Source of the DNA: Taeniopygia guttata
Taxonomy: Eukaryota; Chordata; Aves; Passeriformes; Estrildidae
DNA length: 64,000 nt
Assembly: GCF_048771995.1 (NCBI RefSeq)
Contig: NC_133030.1
Location: forward strand, 60,891,001-60,955,000
Reading direction: 5' to 3'
The position numbers were made by a program, and so were the translations under genes. The first letter of the stretch is position 1; each line of letters opens with the position of its first letter. The notes beneath the pieces were generated by a model. The model was not told the DNA's origin and made no database searches. It saw only the letters and a program-made list of their open reading frames with translations. Positions 11,743 to 22,110 of the stretch are shown here, piece by piece.

Positions 11743-12379
11743 CTGCTAATAAGGGAGTTATTTAGTGAGAAACAAAGCACACCAAAATCTCAATCACAGC
11801 CAGGACATCTCTCCCAGTTTGGAGTGCTGCTTTCTGGGAGCTGAGGGAAGCACTTGGCTGCGGGGTGACAGGTTAAGTGTGGTCTGTCTGCGGGCCAGAC
11901 ACTCGGAGGTGTAAACTGGGAGCGCTCCCAAGACGCTGAGTTACATCTTCTGGAGAGCTGCCCTGCTCCATCAGGCTCCGCCGTGCCGGGGCCCCATCCT
12001 GGGAGCTCTGGAGCCAGTGGGAACAGATGGCACTCAGCACTTGGCAGCATTAGACCCCAAATCCCAGGTCCTGGGTCTTTTTTTTTTTTTTTTTTTTTTT
12101 TTTTTCTGTCTGACCATCAAAAAATCTCTTTCAGTTCACGAGTGGCAAAGCAGCAGCAAAACCGAGGTGGAGCGAGACACATCAGGAGAATCTGGTTTGC
12201 TGCTTGAATAAATCTGCAAAAGTAGCGAGTGTTTTTTGCAAGCCCTCCAGTGCACAGCAGAAATAGTCCAAGTTTGAGGCTGGGGGACTTTTCAAGCTCG
12301 TTTCCCTGCTGTGGCACATAACGAACAGACAAAAACCCCTTTCTGTAGCCTCTGCTGGCTGCGACATTTGTTGGTGTCT
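11743..12379. other. Unique non-coding DNA with a 28-base poly(T)
   Basis: The only feature is an uninterrupted T run of about 28 at 12078-12105. This could be the poly(A) tail of a minus-strand retroposed sequence, but no source transcript, AATAAA signal or target-site duplication was recognised beside it. Confidence 0.4.
12078..12105. repeat. Poly(T) tract, about 28 T
   Basis: Uninterrupted T run between GGTC and CTGTCTGACC. Confidence 0.95.
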
Positions 12380-12640
12380 GTGGATCTTATTCAGAGCGCT
12401 TTGTGCAACACTCGTAGTAATGTAACTGTATTGTGGCAGGAGACTGGAGAGGGCAGCGGATCACTCGCTCGAAAACATGACCTTTTAATTTAAACAAAAG
12501 ACTTGAAAAAATGAAAGTGGGTCTTAAATGCAGTTTAATCAGTCAGGCGAAAGATGTCTAATGAAGCTGCCAGACAGATTTGTAGCCAGACTGTCACTTT
12601 ACCCATCATGTTTACAGCCTCCAGTGGTGAGATTAGGACT
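12380..12640. other. Candidate conserved non-coding element
   Basis: Unique sequence with words such as GACCTTTTAATTTAAAC, GCAGTTTAATCAGTCAGGCG and GATGTCTAATGAAGC, and no frame or repeat that would explain it. Assigned by texture only. Confidence 0.33.
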
Positions 12641-14482
12641 GGGTGAAGGCACAGTCTATCCAAATTTCCCCAGTCTGCTCCTCTACCCTGTCTGTTGAGT
12701 TTTGACAATTTGACAAATTATTTTGTTGTGTTGTCTCTAGACCTGGAGGAGATGAGCGTGTCACTCCCACCTTTGAGTGGAGCTGTGCGTTGCCTGATGG
12801 AGCGATGAGACACCCAAAGAGATGCTGCAATCCTACAGAATAAAGGTAAACCCTCTTACACTTTCTACTTTATGACATTTTCCTCCTAGGTGATCTGTGC
12901 TAAACCACCTGCCTCTTGAATAAGGACAGCTAAAAAGTTTCAGGCCAGTTCCTAAACATCTGCTGTAGAATTAAAGGGTTGGTTTTTACCAGGATCTCTG
13001 TTCCTTATTTAAAGCCACTGGGACACTGCAGTGATGAATAGGGCAGCTGTGGAAACCTTTCAGCAGCTGTGGCTGCATCAGAAGATGCCTACAACCAAGA
13101 AGGGACTTGGTTTAACGAGAACCTTTAAGTTGGAAACCTCCTCCAGAGTAAAATTCCCAGCTCTGTGACCATCGCTGCGGCGGTGTTCGTGCATTTCTCA
13201 CCAGCGCCAAATTGGTTCTGTCTTAGCGTTTCTGGATGCAGGATTTTTATTTTTTTTGCAGGGAATATTTACTCCTTAAGAAGTTTTCAGTGGCTGCCCA
13301 TTGTAGAAGCCAACCTCTGTGTTTATCCACAGGCTAAGCAGGGCTCAGACACGCAGCGTCTGAGCTCCCCTGCACAGCCATGGCCGTGAACCCAGGCTGG
13401 AAGGGGAGGAATTGCCTCTCCAGAAGATGAGAGGGGATCCATTTTCCATGCTAGCTCTTTCCTGGGGGGCTTTGCCAAGAAGAGAAAAAAAATCGCAGTT
13501 TTCTGTCTTTTCACCCTTTTTTTTTTAAAAAAAAAGAACATCAAACTTATCACTCTTGCTTTCTCACTATAATCCCACATATCCTAATGTATGTCTCCCA
13601 GTCCTTTCATGCTAAAAGCACAAGAGTGTGTGTGTTTTGCAGCATTTAGGAGGGTGCTGGCTGTTTCCCCATTTGCATAGACACTGTGTCATTAAAAGAG
13701 CCAAACGAGGAAAAGCAGTTCAAACTCAAACATTTGCTTATTTTCCTCAGGTACTTTGAAGACAATTTTTATTTTAAAATCACTTACATGACATGATGTT
13801 TAATTCTGCTTCAGTGAAACAAGACAAGTGGACAAAAATGACTTTTCTTGTGAGTTGCTTTTTCATCCTTCTTCCTTTCCCTAAACATTTTTTTTCCCTA
13901 AGTTTCATGCTTAGCAAAAAAACCCTCTGTAATTGTCTTGTCATGATTGTAGCTTTTCCCATTCACCGCCACTTTACAGGGGAAGCCCCGGGAAAAGAAT
14001 TCTTAAAAATGAAATTTCATGCTTGCGTGTGTTTCTGTGATCTGCAGTGTGTATGATCTCCGAGTGGAAAAACTTCTCTAAAAATAACTGGATTACCCTT
14101 GCTCCGACGCCATCTGAGCAGATCCCGCCGCTCGCCTGTGATCTCTCGCCCACCGCAATCGGGGTGACAGGCATTGAGGACAGGTCCTGGCGGTGACACC
14201 CCCGCCCTCAACCCCTGGGGACACGGGCTGGGGGAGTGGGGCAGCCCCTCTCACAAAGCCCTGACCTGTGGCAAACAGGGAAACAGCGTTGTTACCTGGT
14301 TATTCAGGAGCACCTGCAGCGTTTTGCCTCAAAAGGTTGTTTTCAGACTTATTTTCCTCGCAGGCTCCTCCATGCAGGGTTTTTTTGAGGGGATTGGTCT
14401 GGACAATGCAGCTTGGGGGGTGTGTGTGTGTCCAGAGGTGTGTGCAGGGCATCATCCTGATAGTAAAAGGGTTTTAAAATCA
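12641..14482. other. Unique non-coding DNA, small CpG patch at 14100-14170
   Basis: No exon or repeat family is recognised. About 13640-13990 has mild CNE-like texture (CATTTGCATAGAC is octamer-like). A short CpG-rich patch lies at about 14100-14170, followed by a (GT) run near 14418-14431. Neither is large enough to call a CpG island. Confidence 0.35.
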
Positions 14483-14897
14483 TGAGATTTAGGGTTAACA
14501 GAAACAAATAAACTTAGTAGGCCTTGGAAAGGTAAATACCTTTAGCACAGGGAGAAGCAGTACTATGTAGCTAGTACATGATAATTTATATAATTGTTAG
14601 ATGTAACAACTGTTTAGTAATTAAATATAATTACTGTTTAATCAGGAAGAATAATCACGTGAAACTGTGGTCATGGACCTAAGAAAGATCACTATAAACT
14701 CATGTCAATGTATAAAATAGAACAATGTAAGTTTAATAATTAATATGTAAGTTATACAACGATAGGGTATAAAATACGTTCAGCTCGAAACTTATGTTCA
14801 GAGTCAGATTTGGGGTTGTACCCCGACTCCCAGAGCTCTTAATAAAAGCACCTGCAGATAATCATACCCCGTGATTATGTGTTTCCGAACGCTAACA
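14483..14897 (+). mobile_element. Solo LTR of an endogenous retrovirus
   Basis: A 415-bp element starting TGAGATTTAGGG and ending GAACGCTAACA. U3 is AT-rich with a TATAAAATA box at 14768-14776; an AATAAA signal lies at 14841-14846, and the R/U5 part GGGGTTGTACCCCGACTCCC is GC-richer. This TATA, poly(A), CA order is diagnostic of an LTR. The flanks share only AATC with a one-base offset, so the target-site duplication is uncertain. No gag, pol or env sequence is adjacent. Confidence 0.82.
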
Positions 14898-15460
14898 ATC
14901 CCAGCCCTCCCCATCCATCAGGAAGGCTCCCATGGAGCCTGAGGGCTGGGACCTGCCCCTTTTAGTTGTAAAACTCTCATTTCTCTGCAGCGTCCAGCCC
15001 TGGTCTGGGGCCTGCAGGTGGTATTGCAGCCCAAGAAATAAATGCTGATAGAGCCAAGAGATCCAAATATTCATCTTTCAAGACTTTTTCTTCGTGTCTT
15101 ACAACCCTTCTTCCTGTATGAACACGCTCTTTGGCTTCATTAGGATGGGAACTGCAGCTGCATGGCAATCAGCTTCCTCTTTCCCAGCTGCCCAGCGATT
15201 TCATGGCAGGTTTTCCTGCCTGGAAGTAGAAATGACTTTGTAAGTCCTTGCTCCTCTGATGCCACCCAGCAATGGCACCTGCCAGCTGGGCCAGTGGTGC
15301 CCACAGGACAAAAAGAGCGTGTCCCTCTCTGGCATGGCTGTATCCAGCCCTGACCCACACAAATAACAGTCCCTCAAGGGCTACCTTGAAAAGGGATTAG
15401 GTAGGAGTGGGTAGGAAAAGCCCCTGAGCAGATGAGAGCAATAACACATTAGCAGGAGCA
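14898..15460. other. Unique non-coding DNA, nothing recognised
   Basis: No repeat family, exon or RNA gene is recognisable. Confidence 0.4.
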
Positions 15461-15664
15461 GGAAGGCTGGTCCGGTGACTGAACACCAGACTTGGACTCA
15501 GGAGATCAAGGTTTAATCCTCCATTCTTCCACAGATGTTGGCAAGTCACTTAATCTCTCTGTGCCTCAGTTCCCCATCTGGAAAAGGAAGATAATGGTAG
15601 TTCTTTTGTCTGCACTGTCTGTTTAGATTTCTAAGTTTTCCAAGGCCAGGGATGCTTCTTCAGG
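15461..15664 (+). mobile_element. MIR-like (CORE) tRNA-derived SINE
   Basis: The head is tRNA-derived, with a B-box-like GGTTTAATCC at 15510-15519. Next comes the conserved core GGCAAGTCACTTAATCTCTC, then TGTGCCTCAGTTCCCCATCT and a GGAAGATAATGGTAG segment, which is the classic MIR/CORE-SINE order. The tail TGTCTGTTTAGATTTCTAAG resembles the LINE-derived 3' ends seen on reptilian CORE-SINEs. It is an ancient amniote element and is not a functional tRNA gene. Confidence 0.85.
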
Positions 15665-16152
15665 AGCGTATGGATGTCACCTACCTCTGCAGAGGGAATC
15701 ACACTGCAGCCTTCCATGCTAGAAATGATAATTAATAACAGAACTATCAGTCCTTTAATCATCAGGGAACTCACGCTGGCTTGCAACAAAATTTGCAATT
15801 AGTGCATGATCAGACCTTTAATTGAAGTTGAATAAACACTTCATGTAACACAACGGGCATTTCCAGAAAATGTTTTGTGGGGTCTTGGGACTCTCTGTTT
15901 GCATCTTCAGATGACCACAACTCTCATCCCTGTCCTGTAATACCTGAGAGCCATTTTCAAGCTGGGTGTTAAGGCAGAAGTTGCAGTGAGGGGATTTTAA
16001 CTGGCAAGAAATATCAACTACAGCTTTGCCTGTGGTCCTTCCTAACCCACCGTGGGTTCAGAAGAAATCAGACCAACTCCTGCAGTGGGGGTCTGCAATC
16101 CTCCTGCTTTGGAACCCTCTGTTTCTCCACCATTTGAAAATTTTGGACTGAA
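15665..16152. other. Unique non-coding DNA, nothing recognised
   Basis: No repeat family, exon or RNA gene is recognisable. Confidence 0.4.
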
Positions 16153-16292
16153 TTCATAGAATCATTCATAGAATATCCTGAGTTGGAAGGGACCCACAAA
16201 GATCATCATAGAATATCCTGAGTTGGAAGGGACCCACAAAGATCATTGAGTCCAACTCCTGGCCCTGCAGAGGACACCCCAAGGATCACACA
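16153..16292 (-). mobile_element. CR1 LINE fragment with internal tandem duplication
   Basis: Reversed CR1 3' end: TTCATAGAATCATTC tail, TGAGTTGGAAGGGACCCACA, GAGTCCAACTCCTGGCCCTG. Within it a 40-bp unit is duplicated perfectly (16167-16206 and 16207-16246), so the duplication is far younger than the insertion. Confidence 0.92.
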
Positions 16293-18984
16293 ATGTAACC
16301 TAGAATATTGAATTTAATGCTTTTAGGGTTATGTATATGTTATATTACTAACAGTGATGTATAACTCTGGGGAGCCTACCACAGCCAGGAGAAAAAGCTC
16401 AAAGTAACTATTTCTAGAATTTTTCCTTTACTGATGTGACATGAAAGAAAAATATTTTGAAGTCTGTTCACTCTGCTTTGCAGTGGGAGAGATCTGGTAT
16501 CTGTCCTGATTGTACTTAGCATCTACCAGAATCTTCACTGAGGTTAAAAGGTAATTTCAGCAGGTAGGATTATCTCCAACAAGTGTTACATCCTGCCAAA
16601 TTGTGTTTGGATTTTGTTGGACTTATTTACTTGTTCACAACACCCAGGGAAGCAAAGATTTTTTTTCCTGTAAAGAATTTGGCTGTGTTTGAAGACATGG
16701 GAACTGTGTTTTTCAGGTGAATCAGACTCAGGTGGACTTTGGGATTTGACATAATATTGATTTTCTGGCTACCTCTCTCTTCTGCTGGATGTGCCATGGC
16801 TCCTGTGAGCAGTGCTGAGCTGTTAGAGGGCTGCAGGAATGGCAGGCTTGGTTTAAGACAGATCACTTGAAGTTTTTGGGATTAACTAGTTTATGGTTCT
16901 GTCTTGTCTCCAGCCTGGTCTCCAGAACTGTGGGATGTCCTGAAATTCCCTCTGTGTGTCCTCTCTCTCTCCATCTCCTCTGACTCAGTCCAAGAACCTC
17001 AGAGAAAATGCCGATGCCTTCACTGATGGTTCCTCAGATAAACTCCTTGATCAGCCCTAAGATCTTCCATCCCTCTCCTGTTTTTCCTGTGCTTGTCCCT
17101 TGTGCACATCCTTGCTTTCCAGTGCTTCCCACCTTGCTGTTCAGTCCTGGATTCCAGTTTTATTGATGACACATCAGGCTCTAAGTGAGCTCTGGGCCTC
17201 TCAGTCCTTTTCTGGTTCTCTCTGTCCCTGATGAAGATCTTCTGTGCTCCTTCTGTGTATCAGAGGTGGATGATTCTCTCATGTATTTGTTTTTAAGGGA
17301 TGATCTGACTGGAGAACTGATGCCAAGCACGTGCCCCAGCTGCACCTTATACTTCCAAATCCTCTTTTGTTGAACAGGTGAGGAGCTCTGAGACTCCTGG
17401 AGTCACAGCAAATTCCTCATGAAGAAGGAAGAGTGGGGTAAGTGAAGACATTGCCTTTGCGTGGGTCACCTCACAATTGAGTAAATGCCCTGGAGTGACT
17501 ACTCTGTGTGTGCATGATAAGCCTTAACTAACCCTGGTTGAAAAAGATGGCAAGAAAATTACAGCTATTTTTCTCTTTATTTATAAATTCCAAGTGTCAC
17601 TTTTTTTTTTTTTGCTTTTTTCCCTGTGACTAATTGCATTGAAATGTGGGTAGAAGAGGATCTGGATTTACCAGCTGGTTGAAAATCAGGAAGAACTGAA
17701 AAAATTTGTCTTTTTCCCTGTTTCTGATGAAAATTCTCTCTCATTTATTTGAGCAAAACCTCTGTCCTGCCCCCTGTCCACAGTAGTCTGTGTTCTTGGC
17801 ATCCTCCTTGTCCCATGGGGTACTATTTTTGGCATCTTCCAGCTTCCTTGTGGTACTATATTCTTGTCTCTGAGTCAAAAGAACTGGGGGGGTTGTGGGG
17901 GTGCCAGGTGAAAATAAATCCTGGAAATGTTTATACTTTTCCTGCTGTAAATTTTCCATGAAGGAAGGAAATTTCTGAACAGCTGCAATTTACAGTGCTT
18001 TGCTGCACAAGAGGTTTTAAAACATCAGATCTATTAGTTCTAGCCAATATAGGCCAAGTTATTCCGAGAGATGAAAATTCTACCTAGATCTTAAATCTTT
18101 CCTGGCAGTGACAGATGCCAAAGCCCTTCTGGAAAAAAAAAATACAATTGTTTTGTCAAAGCTCACTTTATAAATACCTTTTGCTGAAATGATGATGCTT
18201 TGTTTGAAACACACTGCAGAAAACTGACAGTGGGGATGGAAAACGCTGACCTAGTTTTATCCAGAACAAAAGCAGGATTTATTTTTTTTGTACAATTTTC
18301 CCTCTTTTTCTTTTTCTTTTTCTTTCCTTGTAAGAAAAGAGAGTTCAATAAATGTTAAGGCTTAGGGAAGAAGCTGGTAGTGGGAAAAAAATCAAGCATC
18401 TTCATGGTCAAATGTCCACAAGAAACCTTTATAATCTATGTAGAGCTCTTGGGCAGGTCAATGCTGTCCTCTCTGAGGTGTCAGGTCCTGGTGCTTTTGT
18501 TATAACACCCTCAGTCTTCAGCCCTATAAAACACCTTCAGCTTCTGCTCTGAGCTGGATTTTTAGAAAAGTAAGATTAAAATGTGATTTGAGGCATGCCC
18601 TTTAAATGAGATGGATATGTGGGATCTGATTTGGCAGGGATGGATGAGGACTCTGGATGCCAAGCCAGGGAATCCTTCATTGGTTCTGCTGGAAGCTCCT
18701 TCTGATTTTCTGACTTTAAAAAGTTGTCATCTTCCTGCCTTTGGGTGAAGGACTTCAGCAAGTGGCTCTATAGGTGCAGGATATTCTGTTGCAAGTTCCT
18801 GGTAAGGAAAGGCAAATTAATGGGAAAAAAGTCCAGCAGAGCTGTGACCCTTTAAGGTGCAATTTCTGAATCTTCTGAGGGAAACACAGTCCTTGTTCTT
18901 CTCCTTTTTGTACCAGGCACCTGCTTAAGTCACATTTTGTGGAATTATGGGGATGGGATCTGAGGTCAGGCCCTGCACTGGAGA
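16293..18984. other. Unique non-coding DNA, nothing recognised
   Basis: No exon, RNA gene or transposon is recognised. There are short T-rich runs at about 17600-17613 and a CTTTTT-type run at about 18301-18326. Open frames are under 75 codons. Confidence 0.45.
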
Positions 18985-19020
18985 TGCAGGATATTCTATG
19001 ACTCCATGATTCTATGAATT
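18985..19020 (+). mobile_element. Possible CR1 3'-tail remnant
   Basis: TATTCTATGACTCCATGATTCTATG resembles the terminal CR1 repeat, but the body is not recognisable. It lies about 100 bp before another CR1 fragment in the same direction. Confidence 0.45.
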
Positions 19021-19124
19021 CAGCCCAAACTTTACAGGAGATGATGTTCAGTTTGGAACAGAGGGTCCCAAACTGATAGACAGAACTAAGGGTGGAAATT
19101 TTGAGGGGAATTGATACAGCTCTG

Positions 19125-19256
19125 ATGGTGCTGGAGGCCAGGCTCATGGGCTTGGAGCAACCTGGGATAGTGGAAGGTGTCCCTGCCCATGGCAGGGGGT
19201 GGAATGGGGTGGCTCTAAGGTCCCTCCCAGCCCAAACCATTCTGGGATTCTATGGT
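19125..19256 (+). mobile_element. CR1 LINE, 3' fragment
   Basis: Contains GGCTTGGAGCAACCTGGGAT, GTGTCCCTGCCCATGGCAGG, CCCAGCCCAAACCATTCTGG and a GATTCTATGG tail, the standard avian CR1 3' end in the plus direction. Confidence 0.93.
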
Positions 19257-19779
19257 GTCAAGGCAAGAGGGGTTGGAGAGGATAAATGAGCAGAGACCAT
19301 TCTTCCAGAAAAAAAGTTCAGGAGACACACAGAAGCTCAACCAAAGATTTCCTTCTTAAGTTTGCCCAAGACATAATCAAAATTAAGAAATGGAATGAAG
19401 GAGCACTACAACATCTCTTAATTTTTCCTCTTCATTACAACTTCAAGAGTATTTGAGCTCCACCAGCCTCGCATTCCTTATTGCAATATCTTGGTTCTTG
19501 CACCAGGCACATCTTCCAGAGCATTCCAGCTCATTAAAAATTCCCTCTCTGCTTTTTAATCTCAGGCCAAGTTGTCAGCCTCGAGTGTGAGTCCCTCCCT
19601 GGGATGCTGCTCCTTTCTTGCTCATTGTCAGGAAGTTTTTCCCTTGGGATTTTCCCCGGCTGGTGCAGTCGTGGACCAGAGCTGTGGGATAAAGTTTGCA
19701 TCTCAAGACATCAGTTTCCATCATGGTGCTCCTCATGAGCTAAGGATGTTTTTATGTGATGAAACAACATGAGGGCAAA
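19257..19779. other. Unique non-coding DNA, nothing recognised
   Basis: No repeat family, exon or RNA gene is recognisable. Confidence 0.4.
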
Positions 19780-20400
19780 ATGTGGTAAAATTCAGCCTGT
19801 TTCAGGCTGTAAATTAAGCAAGTTTTTTGGTAAAATAAGATAATTTGAATTATTGTAAAACATAAAATATTAATATTTGATGCCACTGATTTTCTTCTGT
19901 GCTGCTGGTAGTATTGGCTTGCATAGGGCAGCAGAGTGCTTTAAAAATAATATTAAAAATTATTAGTTTTTATTTAGTAATATTACAATTTACTCATTTT
20001 CACTAAAGAATTACTAATGTTTATTAAACATTACTAGTTTTACTTGTGGATATTAAAAGTAATATTTTCAATAATACTTTTAAATTAGTATCTTAGTAAT
20101 ATTAGTAATTTGTTATTCAATTAAATATTATATTTATTAATTATTATTGTTTAAAAATATTTAATGTTAAAATTAATAATAAATTAAATATTTTGCTAAT
20201 ACCAGTTTGCTAGTTTCAGAGATATGGAACAATGGAGAGGCCTGTAGAGCATTGAGATCTACACAAATATAATGAAAAAAACTCTGAACAATATAATAGT
20301 TATAGAATTTTAATTATTGATAATTTCTATGAATTTTTTAATTGCTATAGCTTTTTTAAATTTCCTTAAGATTGCACTGAGATTATTTTAGGAAATCACA
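19780..20400. repeat. AT-rich island
   Basis: About 600 bp made mostly of AAT, ATT and TTA words (TAATATT, AAATATTAATA, TTTAAAAATATTTAATG), with very low GC compared with its flanks. There is no regular period, so it is low-complexity DNA and not a clean microsatellite. It could be a decayed AT-rich repeat or a scaffold-attachment-like region. Confidence 0.7.
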
Positions 20401-20591
20401 TCCTTCCATAAAACTTCATTCTTTGTGGATAGGAATTTCAGCTACCAGAAGGTCTGGGGCAAACTATCACTTGGAGATGGTTTTTAGGTTAAATGTTAGA
20501 GGGCTTTTAAGCAGTCAGTGCAAACAGCTGGGTTTTATTCATTGAAAAATGAATTTTATTGTACAAGGAAACAAAAAATTCAACCTCCAAC

Positions 20592-21098
20592 CTACTTCAT
20601 GGTTAACTGCCATTTTTGTGCCCACCTATTCCCTTTAATTGCAAATTCACACCATGAGAGGTGAAGAACACTCAGAAAGGTGAGATTAAATGAGAAATAT
20701 CCCACGAGCAGTGGGAGTTTGCCCCACACTGCTGCCCACACTGTGGGGTTCCAGCCTGGTTGGAGCTTGGGAGAGGCTCTGTCCAACATGGTAAGAATTG
20801 CTTGGGAACACCACCAGGAATTCCTGTGGAGATGTTGAGGGTTTCCAGCTCCAGAGACAGCCCCTGACACTCCAGCCAGATGGGCTCCCTCATCTTCTCT
20901 GGGTTGTTTGGACCATATTTTATCATCCCCACAAAAAGCCCCACAGAAGTGAGCATCTCCTCCAGCAGGAGGTTGGGAATTTATTTGTGGGAATCCAGAG
21001 CTCCCCTCTGGCTGCCCTGGCAGGGCTGGGACCCTGGCAGGGGTCAGGAACCCCCCTGGACAGAGCCCCCAGAGACACTGTCTGTGATCTCTGTCCAT
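20592..21098 (-). other. Unique DNA; weakly Na+/H+-exchanger-like minus-strand frame
   Basis: In the minus-strand frame running from about 20977 to 20672, the peptide includes SVGLFVGMIKYGPNNPEK, followed by a Cys and an ETLNIS segment. It loosely recalls the first luminal-loop region of SLC9A6/7/9 exchangers (GL-x-G-x-x-x-RYG ... C ... LLVNIT). The frame is closed upstream by a stop after eight codons, and I see no convincing splice sites. It could be a decayed pseudo-exon or chance. A second overlapping frame (20592-21098) of 168 codons shows no recognisable domain. Confidence 0.15.
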
Positions 21099-21976
21099 GG
21101 AAAAGAGTTTTCAATCTTACAGCATGAATTACAAGCTCTGAGTGTTTGATATAAGTAATAATTAAGTGTGGCACGGGTGCAAAAGTAAAATTTTAGGATT
21201 CTAGATGAGGGGTCCAAAGGGCACAAGATGGAGGAAATTGGGTGTGCCTTGTCCTTTTCCTCCTTCTTCATGCCCTCCATGTTTCACTGCAGTGTTGGCA
21301 TTTTTCTGTTGGTTTAGGCTGGGGACACACTGTCCAACGTAGGTGACAGATATTGGCACGTTATTGTAAATCCAGCACAGGTAGTTTGTGGTATTTAATG
21401 TTTGTACCATCCCACTGAGGGCAGAGCCCCACACGCTGCCCTGCAGGACAGAGCTGCGGCAGGGCAGCAGAACATGTTAGAGATAAACAGAATAAACAAC
21501 CTTGAAACCAGCACAGACCAATTATGGCTTCTGCTTTGGCAGTGGGGCAGAAAGACAGAGACTTTTACAATCTCAGGATCATCAATACCTCAGATTCCGA
21601 CATTTATTTAGCACTGAGTGACTTAAACATCCCCAGGGGCTTCTGCTGCTCTGCTGTGGGCTCCATGCCTCAGAAATCTGGTGAATTACACCAGTTTGCC
21701 ACAGGTGAGAAAAGAAAAGCAGAAAGGGTCATCATTCAGAAAGACACGACAGCAGAGTGTGGAGGAAACAGTCTCTGGCTCAACCCCATCATGGTCAATG
21801 CCTCATTTATCTCCCAGGTTTAATCACAGAGCAGGGAAGGGACAAAGCTCCATTTGGGAAGTCAGCAGAGGGACAAAACAAGGTGCTGGACACTCTCAGA
21901 GGCACCAGGATGCTGAGAAAGCCTCGTGTGTCACTGGTTTGATGTGTTGGTTCTCCTCGCAGCGAATTCAAAGCAG

Positions 21977-22110
21977 GGCCACATCTGAAAAAGAAGATAG
22001 TCTAATGAGTAAGACATTTGGTAAATAAGACCAATTAAAAATCAAAAGCAGTACACATCTGAAAAGGCAGATAATATGGTGGGTAAGACATTTGGTAAAT
22101 AAGAGCAAAT
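21977..22110. repeat. Imperfect direct repeat, two copies of about 55 bp
   Basis: ACATCTGAAAA...AGATA followed by GTAAGACATTTGGTAAATAA occurs at about 21980-22030 and again at about 22054-22103. The copies are separated by about 20 bp. This is a local duplication of unknown origin. Confidence 0.75.

Noticed and set aside
12060..12340. Processed pseudogene on the minus strand ending in the poly(T) run
   Set aside because: No source gene, poly(A) signal or target-site duplication recognised.
15461..15540. A tRNA gene
   Set aside because: Only the SINE head is tRNA-like; a cloverleaf cannot be drawn and the MIR core follows directly.
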